A stretch of 64,000 bases of DNA from Flavobacterium fryxellicola (GTDB lineage Bacteria > Bacteroidota > Bacteroidia > Flavobacteriales > Flavobacteriaceae): assembly GCF_900143245.1 (NCBI RefSeq), contig NZ_FRDK01000008.1:113665-177664 (forward strand), read 5' to 3'. Below the pieces are notes generated by a model that was not told the origin of the DNA, ran no database searches, and saw only the letters and a list, made by a program, of their open reading frames with translations. Position numbers and translations under genes: made by a program. Positions within the stretch are counted from its first letter, which is position 1. Each line of letters opens with the position of its first letter. Below, in pieces: positions 37,789 to 46,985 of the stretch.

Positions 37789-38061
37789 CTATGAAATGTA
37801 AATTTCTAAAATTGAAGCTTCTCCTTTGAGAATGAAGACATTCCTTCCCTTTGAAATCAAAACAGGAATCGGTTTGCAATAGTTTTCTGTTTCGTTCTCA
37901 CATTCCAATTCTAAGCCATTATAAAGTATATCCTTTTTTTACTATTTGATAGCTCGCAGTACTTCCTACAAAACCGTGAAATCAGGACCAAGATAGGAGC
38001 TGTATACCTAAATGTATTGATGATATCTATTTCCAGAATAGTTAATTTGCTTCTCTAACAT
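37789..38061 (-). pseudogene. Probable decayed gene, unknown family
   Basis: A 91-codon minus-strand frame runs from an ATG (38059-38061) to a TAG (37789-37791) and holds four internal stops at codons 18, 32, 40 and 41. Between them the sequence is convincingly protein-like: VYSSYLGPDFTVL, then KKDILYNGLELECEN, PIPVLISKGRNVFILKGEA. Restoring TAG to TGG at three sites would give one open protein. It is the only content of the 496-bp gap between the small gene and bcp. Family not recognised. Confidence 0.5.
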
Positions 38062-38216
38062 GATAAACAATCGTTTCAACTAGGAAATAAATAGGTATTT
38101 CTCCTGCAGTTCAAAAAGCATTACTATTTCAAATACTTTCGATTAATCCGTAATATACTCTAGAAATCAATCGAATCAAAAAAATAGTGATCAACAACTG
38201 TCTCAAGTAAGAGATC

Positions 38217-38675
38217 TTAGATCGCTAATTTTTTGATTGCTTGTAGTGCTTTAGGAATGTGTTTTGTAGCCAGCATACTGTCGAAAATCATTTGAATAAT
38301 TCCATTTTTATCGGTTACATAGGTTACTCTTCCTGGAAGCAAACCAAACATACCAGTAGGAACTCCAAACAATTTTCTAATTTTTTTATCATAATCTGAC
38401 AAAAGAATAAAGGGTAACTTATATTGCTTACTAAACTTTAGATGCGATGCTACACTATCACTACTAATCCCTATAACTTCAGCACCCAAATCTTTAAAAT
38501 CTTCATATTGATCCCTAAAACTGCAGGCTTGTGTAGTACAACCTGGCGTATTGTCTTTAGGATAAAAATAAATAACTAAGGGTTTTTGTCCCACAATGTT
38601 TTGACTGTCAAAATCAATTCCATCTGCATCTTTTGCCGTAAATTTAGGGATTTTGTCCCCTACTTTTAGTTCCAT
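38217..38675 (-). CDS. bcp: Bcp/PrxQ-type thioredoxin-dependent peroxiredoxin
   Basis: 152 residues. The peroxidatic Cys is in NTPGCTTQACSFRDQYEDF, with a second Cys five residues later (C-x4-C, PrxQ type). The N-terminal GDKIPKFTAKDADG matches the family. Reduces peroxides using thioredoxin. Its start overlaps the queD stop by one base; third gene of an idi-queD-bcp run. Confidence 0.9.
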   Translation of the reverse strand: MELKVGDKIPKFTAKDADGIDFDSQNIVGQKPLVIYFYPKDNTPGCTTQACSFRDQYEDFKDLGAEVIGISSDSVASHLKFSKQYKLPFILLSDYDKKIRKLFGVPTGMFGLLPGRVTYVTDKNGIIQMIFDSMLATKHIPKALQAIKKLAI

Positions 38676-39085
38676 TATTCTCCTTTATACGTTACAAAAT
38701 TTCGAGGTGTTTCGTATAGAACTACTTCTAATTCAAATTCTGACTTTATTTTTTTTCTGATCTTGTTCCAAATCACAACTACTATATTTTCAGCTGTTGG
38801 ATTTAAATCTTGAAATTCGGGAACGTCTAAATTTAAGTTTTTATGATCAAATTGATTCTCAACATCCTCTTTGATTATATCACTTAAAAACTTCACATCC
38901 ATAACATAGCCGGTTTCAGGATCAATCTCACCCGTTACGCTGACTATCAGTTCATAATTATGTCCATGGAAATTAGGATTATTACACTTCCCAAAAATCG
39001 CATCGTTTTGTTCAAAACTCCAATCTTTCCTGTGCAATCTGTGTGCCGCATTAAAATGGGCTTTTCTCGAAATGGTAACTTTCAT
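38675..39085 (-). CDS. queD: 6-carboxytetrahydropterin synthase (QueD/PTPS family)
   Basis: From the ATG at 39085 (MKVTISRKAHFNAAHRL) it is 136 residues. Metal-binding His are in HFNAAH and NFHGHNY; the catalytic Cys is in IFGKCNNP. This enzyme makes carboxytetrahydropterin for queuosine (preQ0) synthesis. The frame is open to 39172, but the extra N-terminus does not fit and overlaps idi. Start 39085 is 14 bp after the idi stop. Confidence 0.9.
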   Translation of the reverse strand: MKVTISRKAHFNAAHRLHRKDWSFEQNDAIFGKCNNPNFHGHNYELIVSVTGEIDPETGYVMDVKFLSDIIKEDVENQFDHKNLNLDVPEFQDLNPTAENIVVVIWNKIRKKIKSEFELEVVLYETPRNFVTYKGE

Positions 39086-39098
39086 ATAATAGAATGAT

Positions 39099-39659
39099 TT
39101 AGGTATTATGCTTTCCCTCTTCTGAAGAAAGAGGGCTTTTATGTTCTTCCAAAAAATGATAAAACTCTTCAAAAATGATTTTAAACCAAATAGTATATAC
39201 TAAAGGATGAAGCTCCATATCCTTTTTGACATCCACAATTTTCATCCATTTCCAACTTTCAACTTCCTCCGGATTGATAACGGGCTCTCCATTATAATAC
39301 CCTATCATCACGTGATCCAGCTCATGTTCTGTCAAGCCGTTATCAAAAGGAGCTTTATAGATAAAATGAAACAGTTCCTTAAGTTCTGTTTTAAAGCCCA
39401 TTTCTTCAAATAATCGTCGGCTTCCGGCTTGAATATTTGTTTCTCCCTCACGCTGATGACTGCAACACGTATTGGTCCACAACAAAGGGGAATGGTATTT
39501 TTGACCTGCCCGCTGTTGCAGCATGATTTCATTTTTACTATTCAAAACAAAGACAGAAAAGGCCCGATGTAACACCGCTTTTTCATGTGCTTCAAGCTTA
39601 GGCATAAGTCCTATTTGCTCGTCATTTTTATTAACTAAGATTACATTTTCTTCTATCAT
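39099..39659 (-). CDS. idi: Isopentenyl-diphosphate delta-isomerase, type 1
   Basis: 186 residues. Nudix-fold isomerase of IPP and DMAPP in isoprenoid synthesis. The catalytic Cys lies in LWTNTCCSHQREGE and the Nudix-like block is GSRRLFEEMGF. The N-terminal ENVILVNKNDEQIGLMPKLEAHEKAVLHRAFSVF is typical. First gene of a run with queD and bcp. ATG 18 nt after a TATTTTTG box. Confidence 0.93.
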   Translation of the reverse strand: MIEENVILVNKNDEQIGLMPKLEAHEKAVLHRAFSVFVLNSKNEIMLQQRAGQKYHSPLLWTNTCCSHQREGETNIQAGSRRLFEEMGFKTELKELFHFIYKAPFDNGLTEHELDHVMIGYYNGEPVINPEEVESWKWMKIVDVKKDMELHPLVYTIWFKIIFEEFYHFLEEHKSPLSSEEGKHNT

Positions 39660-39676
39660 AGTGGTGAATTTCAGGT

Positions 39677-39684
39677 CAAAAATA
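39677..39684 (-). promoter_or_regulatory. -7 promoter box (TATTTTTG) of the idi-queD-bcp run
   Basis: Exact TAnnTTTG, 18 nt before the idi ATG. Confidence 0.5.
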
Positions 39685-39825
39685 CAAAAAAGATAAATAG
39701 CGACAGGGGCTTTAACGTTCTCTTTCGATTTGTTGAAGTTGAATTATTAAAAAAATATCTAAATAAAATGATGCTACACCGTTCAAAATTCTGTTGTATT
39801 TTTATAAATATTTAAAAATTACACC

Positions 39826-40287
39826 ATGTCTCCTATAACCATCAGAAAAGCACGCCATACCGACTTAGAGAAACTTCTTGTATTTGAACAAGGAATTATT
39901 ACTGCCGAACGCCCTTACGACCCAACTTTAAAAGAAGATCCGATTCATTATTATGATATTGAAAAAATGATTGCTGCCCCTCATATAGAAGTATTGGTAG
40001 CTGAAATAAATGCAGAAATTATTGCCTCCGGATACGCTAGAATAGAGGCTTCAAAACCTTATTTGAATCACGAAACGTATGGATATCTTGGATTCATGTA
40101 TACCGATCCTGATCACAGAGGAAAGGGAGTAAACGCGTCAATCATAAAAGCACTTAAATCTTGGTGTAACTTACACGAAGTGTTCGAACTTCAATTAGAC
40201 GTTTACAGTGAAAATGCTTCAGCCATCAAGGCGTATGAAAAGGCAGGATTCAAAAAACACCTTGTAAATATGAGAATGATTTTATGA
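39826..40287 (+). CDS. GNAT-family N-acetyltransferase
   Basis: 153 residues. Acetyl-CoA binding motif A is LGFMYTDPDHRGKGVNASIIKAL (RGKGVN), preceded by IEVLVAEINAEIIASGYARI and followed by VYSENASAIKAYEKAGFKKH (motif B). Cytosolic. The acceptor substrate is unknown. Divergent from idi. Confidence 0.87.
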   Translation: MSPITIRKARHTDLEKLLVFEQGIITAERPYDPTLKEDPIHYYDIEKMIAAPHIEVLVAEINAEIIASGYARIEASKPYLNHETYGYLGFMYTDPDHRGKGVNASIIKALKSWCNLHEVFELQLDVYSENASAIKAYEKAGFKKHLVNMRMIL

Positions 40288-40594
40288 ACCGTACGAATTC
40301 GTTCTTTCTAAATCAAAACCTCTTTTTATGCTGTCAAAATTTATAATCAAAACTTACTGTACTCATCTGTTTATTGTTACGTAGCAGTAGCACACAGATT
40401 CTTTAGGGATTTATATTTTCAGTGGAAAAAACTTTTCTTTTTAACATTTTTTCCAAGTGGAGTTTAGTTGTCTAAATACCAAAACTATAAACTATTAATT
40501 TATATATTTGTTTTTAACAAAATTTAGGTTTTTTTCCAAAAATCTAATTAAAATATGCATTTTAAGCATGTCATTCTTTACTAAAACACCACTC
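40288..40594. other. Intergenic gap with one promoter box
   Basis: 307 bp between the GNAT and M20 genes. It holds only a TATATTTG -7 box at 40503-40510. An 18-codon frame at 40328 is too short to support. No terminator-like hairpin stands out. Confidence 0.5.
40503..40510 (+). promoter_or_regulatory. -7 promoter box (TATATTTG) of the M20 gene
   Basis: Exact TAnnTTTG. It ends at 40510, which is the TTG of the longest ORF, so the true start is the ATG at 40595 with a leader of about 80 nt. Confidence 0.5.
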
Positions 40595-41914
40595 ATGAAA
40601 AAAACATTCATTTCTGCAGTTCTATTTTCTTTCGCCTGTGTAGCTTCAGCACAAAACACCACCCTAAAAACTAAGATTAGCAAGAAAGCCGAGTCTTTAG
40701 AATCCAAAGTCATTTCATGGCGTAGGGACTTTCATCAAAATCCAGAATTAGGGAATAGAGAATTTAAAACCGCCGAAAAAATAGCGACACATTTACGCGC
40801 TTTAGGTATCGAAGTACAAACAGGAGTCGCTAAAACAGGAGTTGTTGGAATTTTAAAAGGAGGGAAACCCGGACCAGTTGTCGCCCTTAGAGCAGATATA
40901 GATGCCTTACCAATAAAGGAGCGGGTAGCTATTCCATTTGCTTCTAAAGTGGAAGGAGAATACAATCAAAAAGTAGTGCCAGTGATGCATGCGTGTGGAC
41001 ATGACACCCATATTGCTATTTTGATGGGAACTGCCGAAATTTTAGCTTCTATAAAAAGCGAATTAAAAGGGACTGTTAAATTTATTTTTCAACCCGCTGA
41101 AGAAGGTGCACCTGAAGGAGAAGAAGGAGGAGCAAAATTGATGGTAAAAGAAGGCGTTTTAGAAAATCCTAAAGTTGATGTTATTTTTGGACTACACATC
41201 AATGCCCAAACAGAAGTGGGCAAAATAAAATACCGTCCAAGGGGAACTATGGCAGCTTCGGATTGGTTCACGATTAAAATTAAAGGCAAACAAACACACG
41301 GTGCTTATCCATGGCTGGGTGTTGATCCAATCGTCACAGCTGCTCAAATTGTGATGGGAATCCAAACGATTGTAAGCCGAAATGTTAACATAACTGAGTC
41401 TGCTGCAGTTATTAGTGTGGGGCAAATCAACGCCGGAGTAAGAAGTAATGTTATTCCAGAGGAACTAATTATGACCGGTACCATTCGTTCGCTAGACCGC
41501 AAAGTGCAAGACATGATGCATTCCCGACTAAAACAAGTTGTAAATTCAATTGCTGAAAGTGCCGGAACCACAGCTGATATAACTATAACTAATCAAACTC
41601 TTATTACCTACAATGACCCATTATTGACAGAAAAAATGGTTCCCACACTGGAAGCAACTGCTGGCAAAGAGAACGTCTCTATTACACCTGCCGTAACTGG
41701 CGCAGAAGACTTTTCCTATTTTCAGGAAAAGATTCCAGGGCTGTACTTTTTTCTTGGTGGCGCTCCTAAAGGCAAGGCCATTTCAGAAACTGCCCCTCAT
41801 CATACGCCCGATTTCTATATCGATGAAAGTGGTTTTGTATTAGGAATGAAGGCGTTGTCTGACCTAACAGTAGATTACATGGAAATGAATAGTAAAATAA
41901 ATAACACCAACTAG
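40595..41914 (+). CDS. M20-family amidohydrolase, secreted
   Basis: From the ATG at 40595 it is 439 residues with a signal peptide (FACVASAQ). Metal and catalytic motifs: ALRADIDALPI, HACGHDTHIAIL, FQPAEEGAPEG (catalytic Glu pair), and a lid domain with KIKGKQTHGAYPWLGVDP. The C-terminal H of APHHTPDFYID also binds metal. Resembles N-acyl-amino-acid or hippurate hydrolases; substrate unknown. Confidence 0.9.
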   Translation: MKKTFISAVLFSFACVASAQNTTLKTKISKKAESLESKVISWRRDFHQNPELGNREFKTAEKIATHLRALGIEVQTGVAKTGVVGILKGGKPGPVVALRADIDALPIKERVAIPFASKVEGEYNQKVVPVMHACGHDTHIAILMGTAEILASIKSELKGTVKFIFQPAEEGAPEGEEGGAKLMVKEGVLENPKVDVIFGLHINAQTEVGKIKYRPRGTMAASDWFTIKIKGKQTHGAYPWLGVDPIVTAAQIVMGIQTIVSRNVNITESAAVISVGQINAGVRSNVIPEELIMTGTIRSLDRKVQDMMHSRLKQVVNSIAESAGTTADITITNQTLITYNDPLLTEKMVPTLEATAGKENVSITPAVTGAEDFSYFQEKIPGLYFFLGGAPKGKAISETAPHHTPDFYIDESGFVLGMKALSDLTVDYMEMNSKINNTN

Positions 41915-41992
41915 GAATTGGTATTATTAGGATGAATTTTGTCAAAGCAAGTAATTGTTTTACCTTCTTTAGCAAAAAGTGGTGCGGCTTCC

Positions 41993-42222
41993 TTACGCTA
42001 AAAAAGTTTTCGTAGCTTGTCTAAAATCAGGATGGTACGCACCGCCCGACCAAAAGTCAAAAAGTTCAAAATACGCGTGCGACTAGTTTAGTAAAGACCC
42101 AATTGTAGTAGCAATACAAAATCAATTAGCACAGCAACCGATAACAAATTTTCTCTTTTTCAACTCTTGTTGGATTTTATTTTTAACTATAATAACAATT
42201 TGATTTTAAACACCATAATCAT
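41993..42222 (-). pseudogene. Probable decayed gene, unknown family
   Basis: On the minus strand an ATG at 42222 (MIMVFKIKLLL) meets a stop, then after a one-frame shift the frame 42205-41993 reads IQQELKKRKFVIGCCAN, stop, FCIATTIGSLLN, stop, then SHAYFELFDFWSG and GAYHPDFRQATKTFLA before TAA. The last 29 residues are strongly protein-like. It has a frameshift and two internal stops (TGA, TAG). It fills the 423-bp gap before the CHAD gene. Family not recognised. Confidence 0.45.
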
Positions 42223-42337
42223 TTTATTCTATGGTTTTTCATTAAATTTACTTCACTATTTTTAGCTAACCTTTCATTAGGGAAAATCTAAGGATAGGCC
42301 CTACGATTCGTAAAATTACCAACTCAAGTTCCACAAA

Positions 42338-43123
42338 ATGAAAGTACTTGAAACCTATTTTAATAACCATAAAAGTGCTGTAAACCGCCTATTGGAAACA
42401 GCACCTGTAGTTTATACTGTCGAAACTTTCCATGAACTACGGGTTGAACTTAAAAGATTTAAGGCATTATTTGAATTGGTTGCCTTTTGCTCAAAGACAT
42501 TTAAACTTAAAAAAACCTTTGCACCATTTAAAATTATTTTTAAAAAAGCAGGAAAACTTAGGGAAATTCAAGTAGTTCAAGCTATTCTAGAACAGCAGCC
42601 CAATTTTCATTTAATCAAAAGCTATTCCTATCGCTTAAAGAAACGAGAGGAGAGAGAACGAAAAGACTTCTTTTCAATTGCCAATACGCGCTTCATCAAA
42701 AAGTTAAAACAAAAGTATCCCATGATCATTCGTTTTCTTAAAAAAACAAGGTCAAAGAAAACGAATCGATATTTGAACAAAATCAGCAAGGAGAAAAAAA
42801 AAATAATTAGTAGGAACGCTTTTAAAAAGAAACAAATTCATGCCTTTCGGAAAAGATTAAAAGTACATGGATACAATACAAAAATCTTTGATTTAAATCA
42901 TCAAAGTAAACTAGTTCCTGAAAAGATTACGCTAACGGATATGCTTGGAGAATGGCATGATTATGAAATGGTCATTCATTTTTTAAAAAAGGCTGTTAAG
43001 TCCAATAAGACAATTCCAAGGGAAACGAAACAACTAGAAGCAACCAAAAAACTAGTACTTTTAAAAAGCGAATTGTTATTCAATAAAATAAATCGAACTT
43101 TACCCTATCACACTCTTGTATAA
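42338..43123 (+). CDS. CHAD-domain protein
   Basis: 261 residues, very basic and helical, with the conserved pattern of CHAD domains: FHELRVELKRFKALFELVAFC, KKAGKLREIQVVQAIL, then a second half IHAFRKRLKVHGYNTKIF with MLGEWHDYEMVIHFL. CHAD proteins bind polyphosphate and other polyphosphorylated ligands through these Lys, Arg and His. A PPK2 gene lies 10 kb away. Cytosolic. Binding rather than catalysis is likely. Confidence 0.82.
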   Translation: MKVLETYFNNHKSAVNRLLETAPVVYTVETFHELRVELKRFKALFELVAFCSKTFKLKKTFAPFKIIFKKAGKLREIQVVQAILEQQPNFHLIKSYSYRLKKREERERKDFFSIANTRFIKKLKQKYPMIIRFLKKTRSKKTNRYLNKISKEKKKIISRNAFKKKQIHAFRKRLKVHGYNTKIFDLNHQSKLVPEKITLTDMLGEWHDYEMVIHFLKKAVKSNKTIPRETKQLEATKKLVLLKSELLFNKINRTLPYHTLV

Positions 43124-43195
43124 CTATTAGAGACTACGAAACACTACTAACTGCGGGAATCAGGCGGTTCCTCCTTCTTTAACTTTACAAACATT

Positions 43196-44290
43196 ATGAA
43201 ACTAACCATTACACTGTTATTAGTAGTAATTCTAGATGGTTGCGGCAGTGTTTCAGAATACCGCTTGGAAACTAAAACAAAGGATTGGGCGGTGCTCCAC
43301 TTTCTAAAAGTAGACAGCCTCAACTCTATTTTGGAACCTGAATTCCATCAAGTTTTTCAATCTCCAATCAGTAACAAACAAGTACATTGGGAAGAACGAA
43401 ATGTACTGAATCCCTCTGTAATTGTCAAAAACGGAAAGGCATATCTCATTTACAGAGCACAAGACAAAGACCTGACATCAAAACTGGGACTGACCATTAA
43501 CGATGACGGACTTCATTTTAAAAAACAACCACTGCCTATATTCTACCCAGCAACGATACGATGAAAAAGTACGAATGGCAAGGTGGCGTTGAGGAAACAC
43601 GAATTATAGAAAGTGAGAATGGCACATACATCATGACCTATATTTCTTTCGATGGTAAAATTGCCCGACTTTGTTTAGCCAGCTCAAAAGATTTATACAC
43701 CTGGACCAAACACGGCTTAATTATAAAGGAAGAAAAATACAAAGATTTACGGTCTCAATCTGGTGCTATCGTTTGTAAATTAGCCGGCAACAAGATAATC
43801 GCTGCAAAAATAAAAGGCAAATATTGGATGTATTTTGGGGATACTGATTTGTATCTATTATATTACGAAGATCTCATCCATTGGAACGTTGCAGAAAATG
43901 ATGAAAATAGAAAAATGATTACCATTTTAAATCCTCGCATGGGGTTTTTCGATAGCCGTTTAGTTGAACGCGGCCCTCTTGCTTTGGTACAGAAAGAAGG
44001 TATTCTACTAATTTATAATGATAGCAACGCCGCTAATTATAATGATTCAAATTTGCCTAAATTCACTATTGCTGTAAGTCAAGCCCTTTTTGACAAAGAA
44101 AACCCCTATAAGTTTATAGACCGAATGGACGATTATTTTAGTCATCCAGACAAACCCTATGAACAAACAGGCGAGGTAAATGAAGTGTACTTTGTTGAAG
44201 GCTTGGTTTATTTTAAAAAAAAAATAGTTTCTGTATTATGGAACTGCCGATTCATAAATTGCCGTTGCTGTAAAAAAACAAAAGAAATAG
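43196..44290 (+). pseudogene. Broken GH130-family glycoside hydrolase/phosphorylase
   Basis: Two overlapping frames encode successive parts of one GH130 protein. Frame one (43196-43564) has a lipoprotein signal and NPSVIVKNGKAYLIYRAQDK. Frame two starts at 43561 and reads MKKYEWQGGVEETRIIESENGTY, so one base is missing near 43550. At 44215-44224 a run of ten A shifts the frame again: the restored frame reads FLYYGTADS and IAVAVKKQKK, with TAG where the family has Trp and TAA where Lys is expected. The family EDPR motif is changed to EETR. Decayed, not a recoding site. Confidence 0.85.
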
Positions 44291-44342
44291 TTGCCATTTG
44301 ACCAAAACCAATTACAAACCTATCCTCTCAAAAATAATTATT

Positions 44343-44828
44343 ATGAAACAAGACGGCTACAAAATTCATTTATTTTTATATTTAATTGTTGCTTTAGTAT
44401 ATTTTAATGCTGCTACTGCACAAGAAAAAAAAGTTGCACCAACATCCGCTGCACTCTATAAGGAAATCGAACAAATGGATGCGATTATGTTTGAAGCATT
44501 CAACAATAAAGATTTGGAAAAATTCAAGTCTCTATTTACGGAAGATTTAGAATGGTTTCAAGACAATGGGGGATTGCTTTCGTATGAAACCGTTTTTACC
44601 AATTTTTCGACTATGTTTAAAAATGAAAATAAACTCACCCGAAAACTAATCAAAGGAACTCTGGAGGTTCATCCAATTAAAGACTATGGAGCAATTGAAA
44701 TCGGCGTTCACGAATTTCGCCATGTTGAAAATGGAATAGAAGAAATTGGCACATTTAAATTTCTTATGATTTGGAAGAAACAAGACACGCAATGGAAAAT
44801 AGCTCGAGTCATCAGTTACGATCATTAA
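44343..44828 (+). CDS. Secreted NTF2-like (DUF4440-type) protein
   Basis: From the ATG at 44343 it is 161 residues with a signal peptide (VYFNAATAQ). The body EQMDAIMFEAFNNKDLEKFKSLFTEDLEWFQDNGG, then FRHVENGIEEIGTFKFLMIWKKQDTQWKIARVISYDH, is a classic NTF2-like cone fold. The frame is open back to 44298, overlapping the broken GH130 gene. Binding or catalytic role unknown. Confidence 0.82.
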   Translation: MKQDGYKIHLFLYLIVALVYFNAATAQEKKVAPTSAALYKEIEQMDAIMFEAFNNKDLEKFKSLFTEDLEWFQDNGGLLSYETVFTNFSTMFKNENKLTRKLIKGTLEVHPIKDYGAIEIGVHEFRHVENGIEEIGTFKFLMIWKKQDTQWKIARVISYDH

Positions 44829-44891
44829 GTCTATTCCTTATTGTGGGTATTTTGATTTATTTTACAGTGCAAAATTCCTAATTCCAGTCTT

Positions 44892-46454
44892 TTATTTGTT
44901 CAAAATCGCACCAATCATCAAAGCGCATTTTTCTCCATCAATGGCAGCAGATATAATTCCGCCCGCGTAACCAGCACCTTCTCCACACGGATACAATCCT
45001 TTTATTTGGACATGTTCGTATGTCAATGGATCTCTAGGAATACGCACCGGCGAAGATGTTCTGGATTCAGGTGCATGAAGAACAGCTTCATTTGTTAAAT
45101 AACCTCGCATGGATTTCCCAAATTCGGTAAATCCTTCTCGTAAAATCTGACTTAAAAAACCAGGAAAAACTTGCCCCATTTCTACCGAAGTGGTTCCTGG
45201 AACATAAGAGGTTTTAGGAATATCCGCTGATACTTTGTTTTGAGTAAAATCAATCATCCGCTGTGCTGGTACTTTTTGAGTTTCTCCAGCTAAATGCCAC
45301 GCGCGTTGCTCGATACTTTTTTGGAATTCCATTCCGGCCAAAGCACCAAATTTGGCAAATGGTTTAAAATCTTCTAATTTCAATTCGATTACAATTCCAG
45401 AATTGGCCGTCGCCTGATCCCTTTTTGATGGTGACCAACCGTTCGTCACTACTTCGCCTGGACTCGTAGCACAAGGCGCTATAACACCACCGGGGCACAT
45501 ACAAAACGAATACATTCCGCGACCATTAACCTGCTTCACAATAGAATAAGGTGCTGGAGGTAAATGTTCACCACGGTAATCGCAACTGTACTGAATGCTA
45601 TCGATTAAAGATTGTGGGTGCTCCGCTCTAACGCCCAAGGCAAAAGGCTTAGCTTCTATGAAAACTTTCTTTCTATCCAATAATTCAAAAATATCACGAG
45701 CTGAATGTCCTGTAGCCAGAATGATTTTACGAGCAAGAATCGTGTCTCCTTTTTGAGTAACGATTCCCTGAACTTCATTGTTTTTTATTAAAATATCTGT
45801 CAATCGGGTTTCAAACAAAACTTGTCCACCACATTCGATGATTTTCTCCCTAATATCCTGAATGATTTGTGGTAATTTATTAGTCCCAATATGAGGATGC
45901 GCTTCAATCATTATATCCTCCGAAGCCCCAAAAGCAACAAACAGTTCGAGAATCCGAGTGACATCACCACGCTTTTTAGAACGCGTGTACAACTTCCCGT
46001 CAGAATAGGTTCCCGCACCCCCTTCACCAAAACAATAATTAGAATCTTCATTCACGAGATGATCGACATTAATGGCTTTCAAATCGCGACGACGTCCACG
46101 AACCTCTTTTCCGCGTTCAATCACTACAGGTTTCAATCCCAACTCTATCAATTGCAAAGCAGCAAAAAGCCCTGCTGGTCCTGCCCCTATTACGATTACT
46201 TCTTGTGCGCTTGCCACATTTTTGTAATCAGGAAGTTGGATTTTGTTTTCCTGAAAAGGCTCTCCTTTTAAATATATCGCCACTTTCAAATTGATTTTAA
46301 TCGCTTTCTGACGCGCATCTACAGAGCGTTTTAATATAGAAACATGCTGAATATTGGCTACCGAAACTTTGATTTGTTTCGATAAATAGTCTTTTAGCAA
46401 CAATTCGTTTGTAGCTATTTCTGGAGTAACCTGTAATAAAAGTTCTTGAGGCAT
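44892..46454 (-). CDS. FAD-dependent dehydrogenase (COG2509 type)
   Basis: 520 residues. FAD Rossmann motif VIVIGAGPAGLFAALQL near residue 87, then SNYCFGEGGAGTYSDGKLYTR and KIILATGHSARDIFELL, CMCPGGVIAP and a late GLYPCGEGAGYAGGIISAAIDG. An N-terminal ~80-residue alpha/beta cap precedes the FAD domain, as in this family. Cytosolic. Substrate unknown. ATG 64 nt after a TACTTTTG box. Confidence 0.87.
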   Translation of the reverse strand: MPQELLLQVTPEIATNELLLKDYLSKQIKVSVANIQHVSILKRSVDARQKAIKINLKVAIYLKGEPFQENKIQLPDYKNVASAQEVIVIGAGPAGLFAALQLIELGLKPVVIERGKEVRGRRRDLKAINVDHLVNEDSNYCFGEGGAGTYSDGKLYTRSKKRGDVTRILELFVAFGASEDIMIEAHPHIGTNKLPQIIQDIREKIIECGGQVLFETRLTDILIKNNEVQGIVTQKGDTILARKIILATGHSARDIFELLDRKKVFIEAKPFALGVRAEHPQSLIDSIQYSCDYRGEHLPPAPYSIVKQVNGRGMYSFCMCPGGVIAPCATSPGEVVTNGWSPSKRDQATANSGIVIELKLEDFKPFAKFGALAGMEFQKSIEQRAWHLAGETQKVPAQRMIDFTQNKVSADIPKTSYVPGTTSVEMGQVFPGFLSQILREGFTEFGKSMRGYLTNEAVLHAPESRTSSPVRIPRDPLTYEHVQIKGLYPCGEGAGYAGGIISAAIDGEKCALMIGAILNK

Positions 46455-46517
46455 TGTCTTTGATTGTTCGATTTTTAGATTATCAGACGTTTAAAAGTGT
46501 CTTACATAATTCTGGTA

Positions 46518-46525
46518 CAAAAGTA
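46518..46525 (-). promoter_or_regulatory. -7 promoter box (TACTTTTG) of the FAD dehydrogenase gene
   Basis: Exact TAnnTTTG on the minus strand. Confidence 0.5.
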
Positions 46526-46607
46526 GTATTTTGAACTGACTTCTTCTCATTGAAAGAACAATCCGTTTTCAATTTTTAAAATTGACCTCTTTTCGAATTA
46601 GACTTTG

Positions 46608-46615
46608 TAACTTTG
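46608..46615 (+). promoter_or_regulatory. -7 promoter box (TAACTTTG) with upstream TTG
   Basis: Exact TAnnTTTG with a TTG at 46582-46584, spacer 23 nt, both parts of the Bacteroidota consensus. Drives the 79-residue gene at 46670. Confidence 0.55.
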
Positions 46616-46669
46616 CCTCCTCAACACCAATAAACCTGATCATAGGCAACACACTAATCATATCGAAAA

Positions 46670-46909
46670 ATGTCAAGAAAAATAAAATTAATTTGGGATT
46701 TCCGTGGGCCTGCTTCTGCAAAAACGGCAGAGCATCACGAAATTCATTTGAAAGAATACATCGCAATTGAAAAACTTGCTTTAAATATCACCGGTTTTGA
46801 GATTCAAAGCGAAATGCAAGCAATTGCTTTCATGGTGGTCACCGATGAAAATATGATTCAGGTTCGCGATGCTTTGAAGCCGCATCGAGGTGAAGTTTAT
46901 GAGGGATAA
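46670..46909 (+). CDS. Small conserved-type protein, unknown
   Basis: 79 residues, MSRKIKLIWDFRGPASAKTAEHHEIHL then GFEIQSEMQAIAFMVVTDENMIQVRDALKPH. No signal or membrane segment. A good promoter precedes it and the composition is that of a folded alpha/beta protein. I recognise it as a small Flavobacteriia protein of unknown function. Convergent with recQ. Confidence 0.68.
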   Translation: MSRKIKLIWDFRGPASAKTAEHHEIHLKEYIAIEKLALNITGFEIQSEMQAIAFMVVTDENMIQVRDALKPHRGEVYEG

Positions 46910-46985
46910 TTTCCAGCAAAAAAAATTCCAAATTACAATTAGGTTACGAATTGGAATTTGGAATTTCTATTATTGGAATTTTACT

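Noticed and set aside
40328..40385. 18-codon frame beginning MLSKFIIKTY
   Set aside because: Too short, no promoter or ribosome-binding signal, and downstream DNA is not coding-like.
43540..43570. Programmed frameshift in the GH130 gene
   Set aside because: No slippery heptamer at the first shift, and the second half has further nonsense changes, so decay explains it better.
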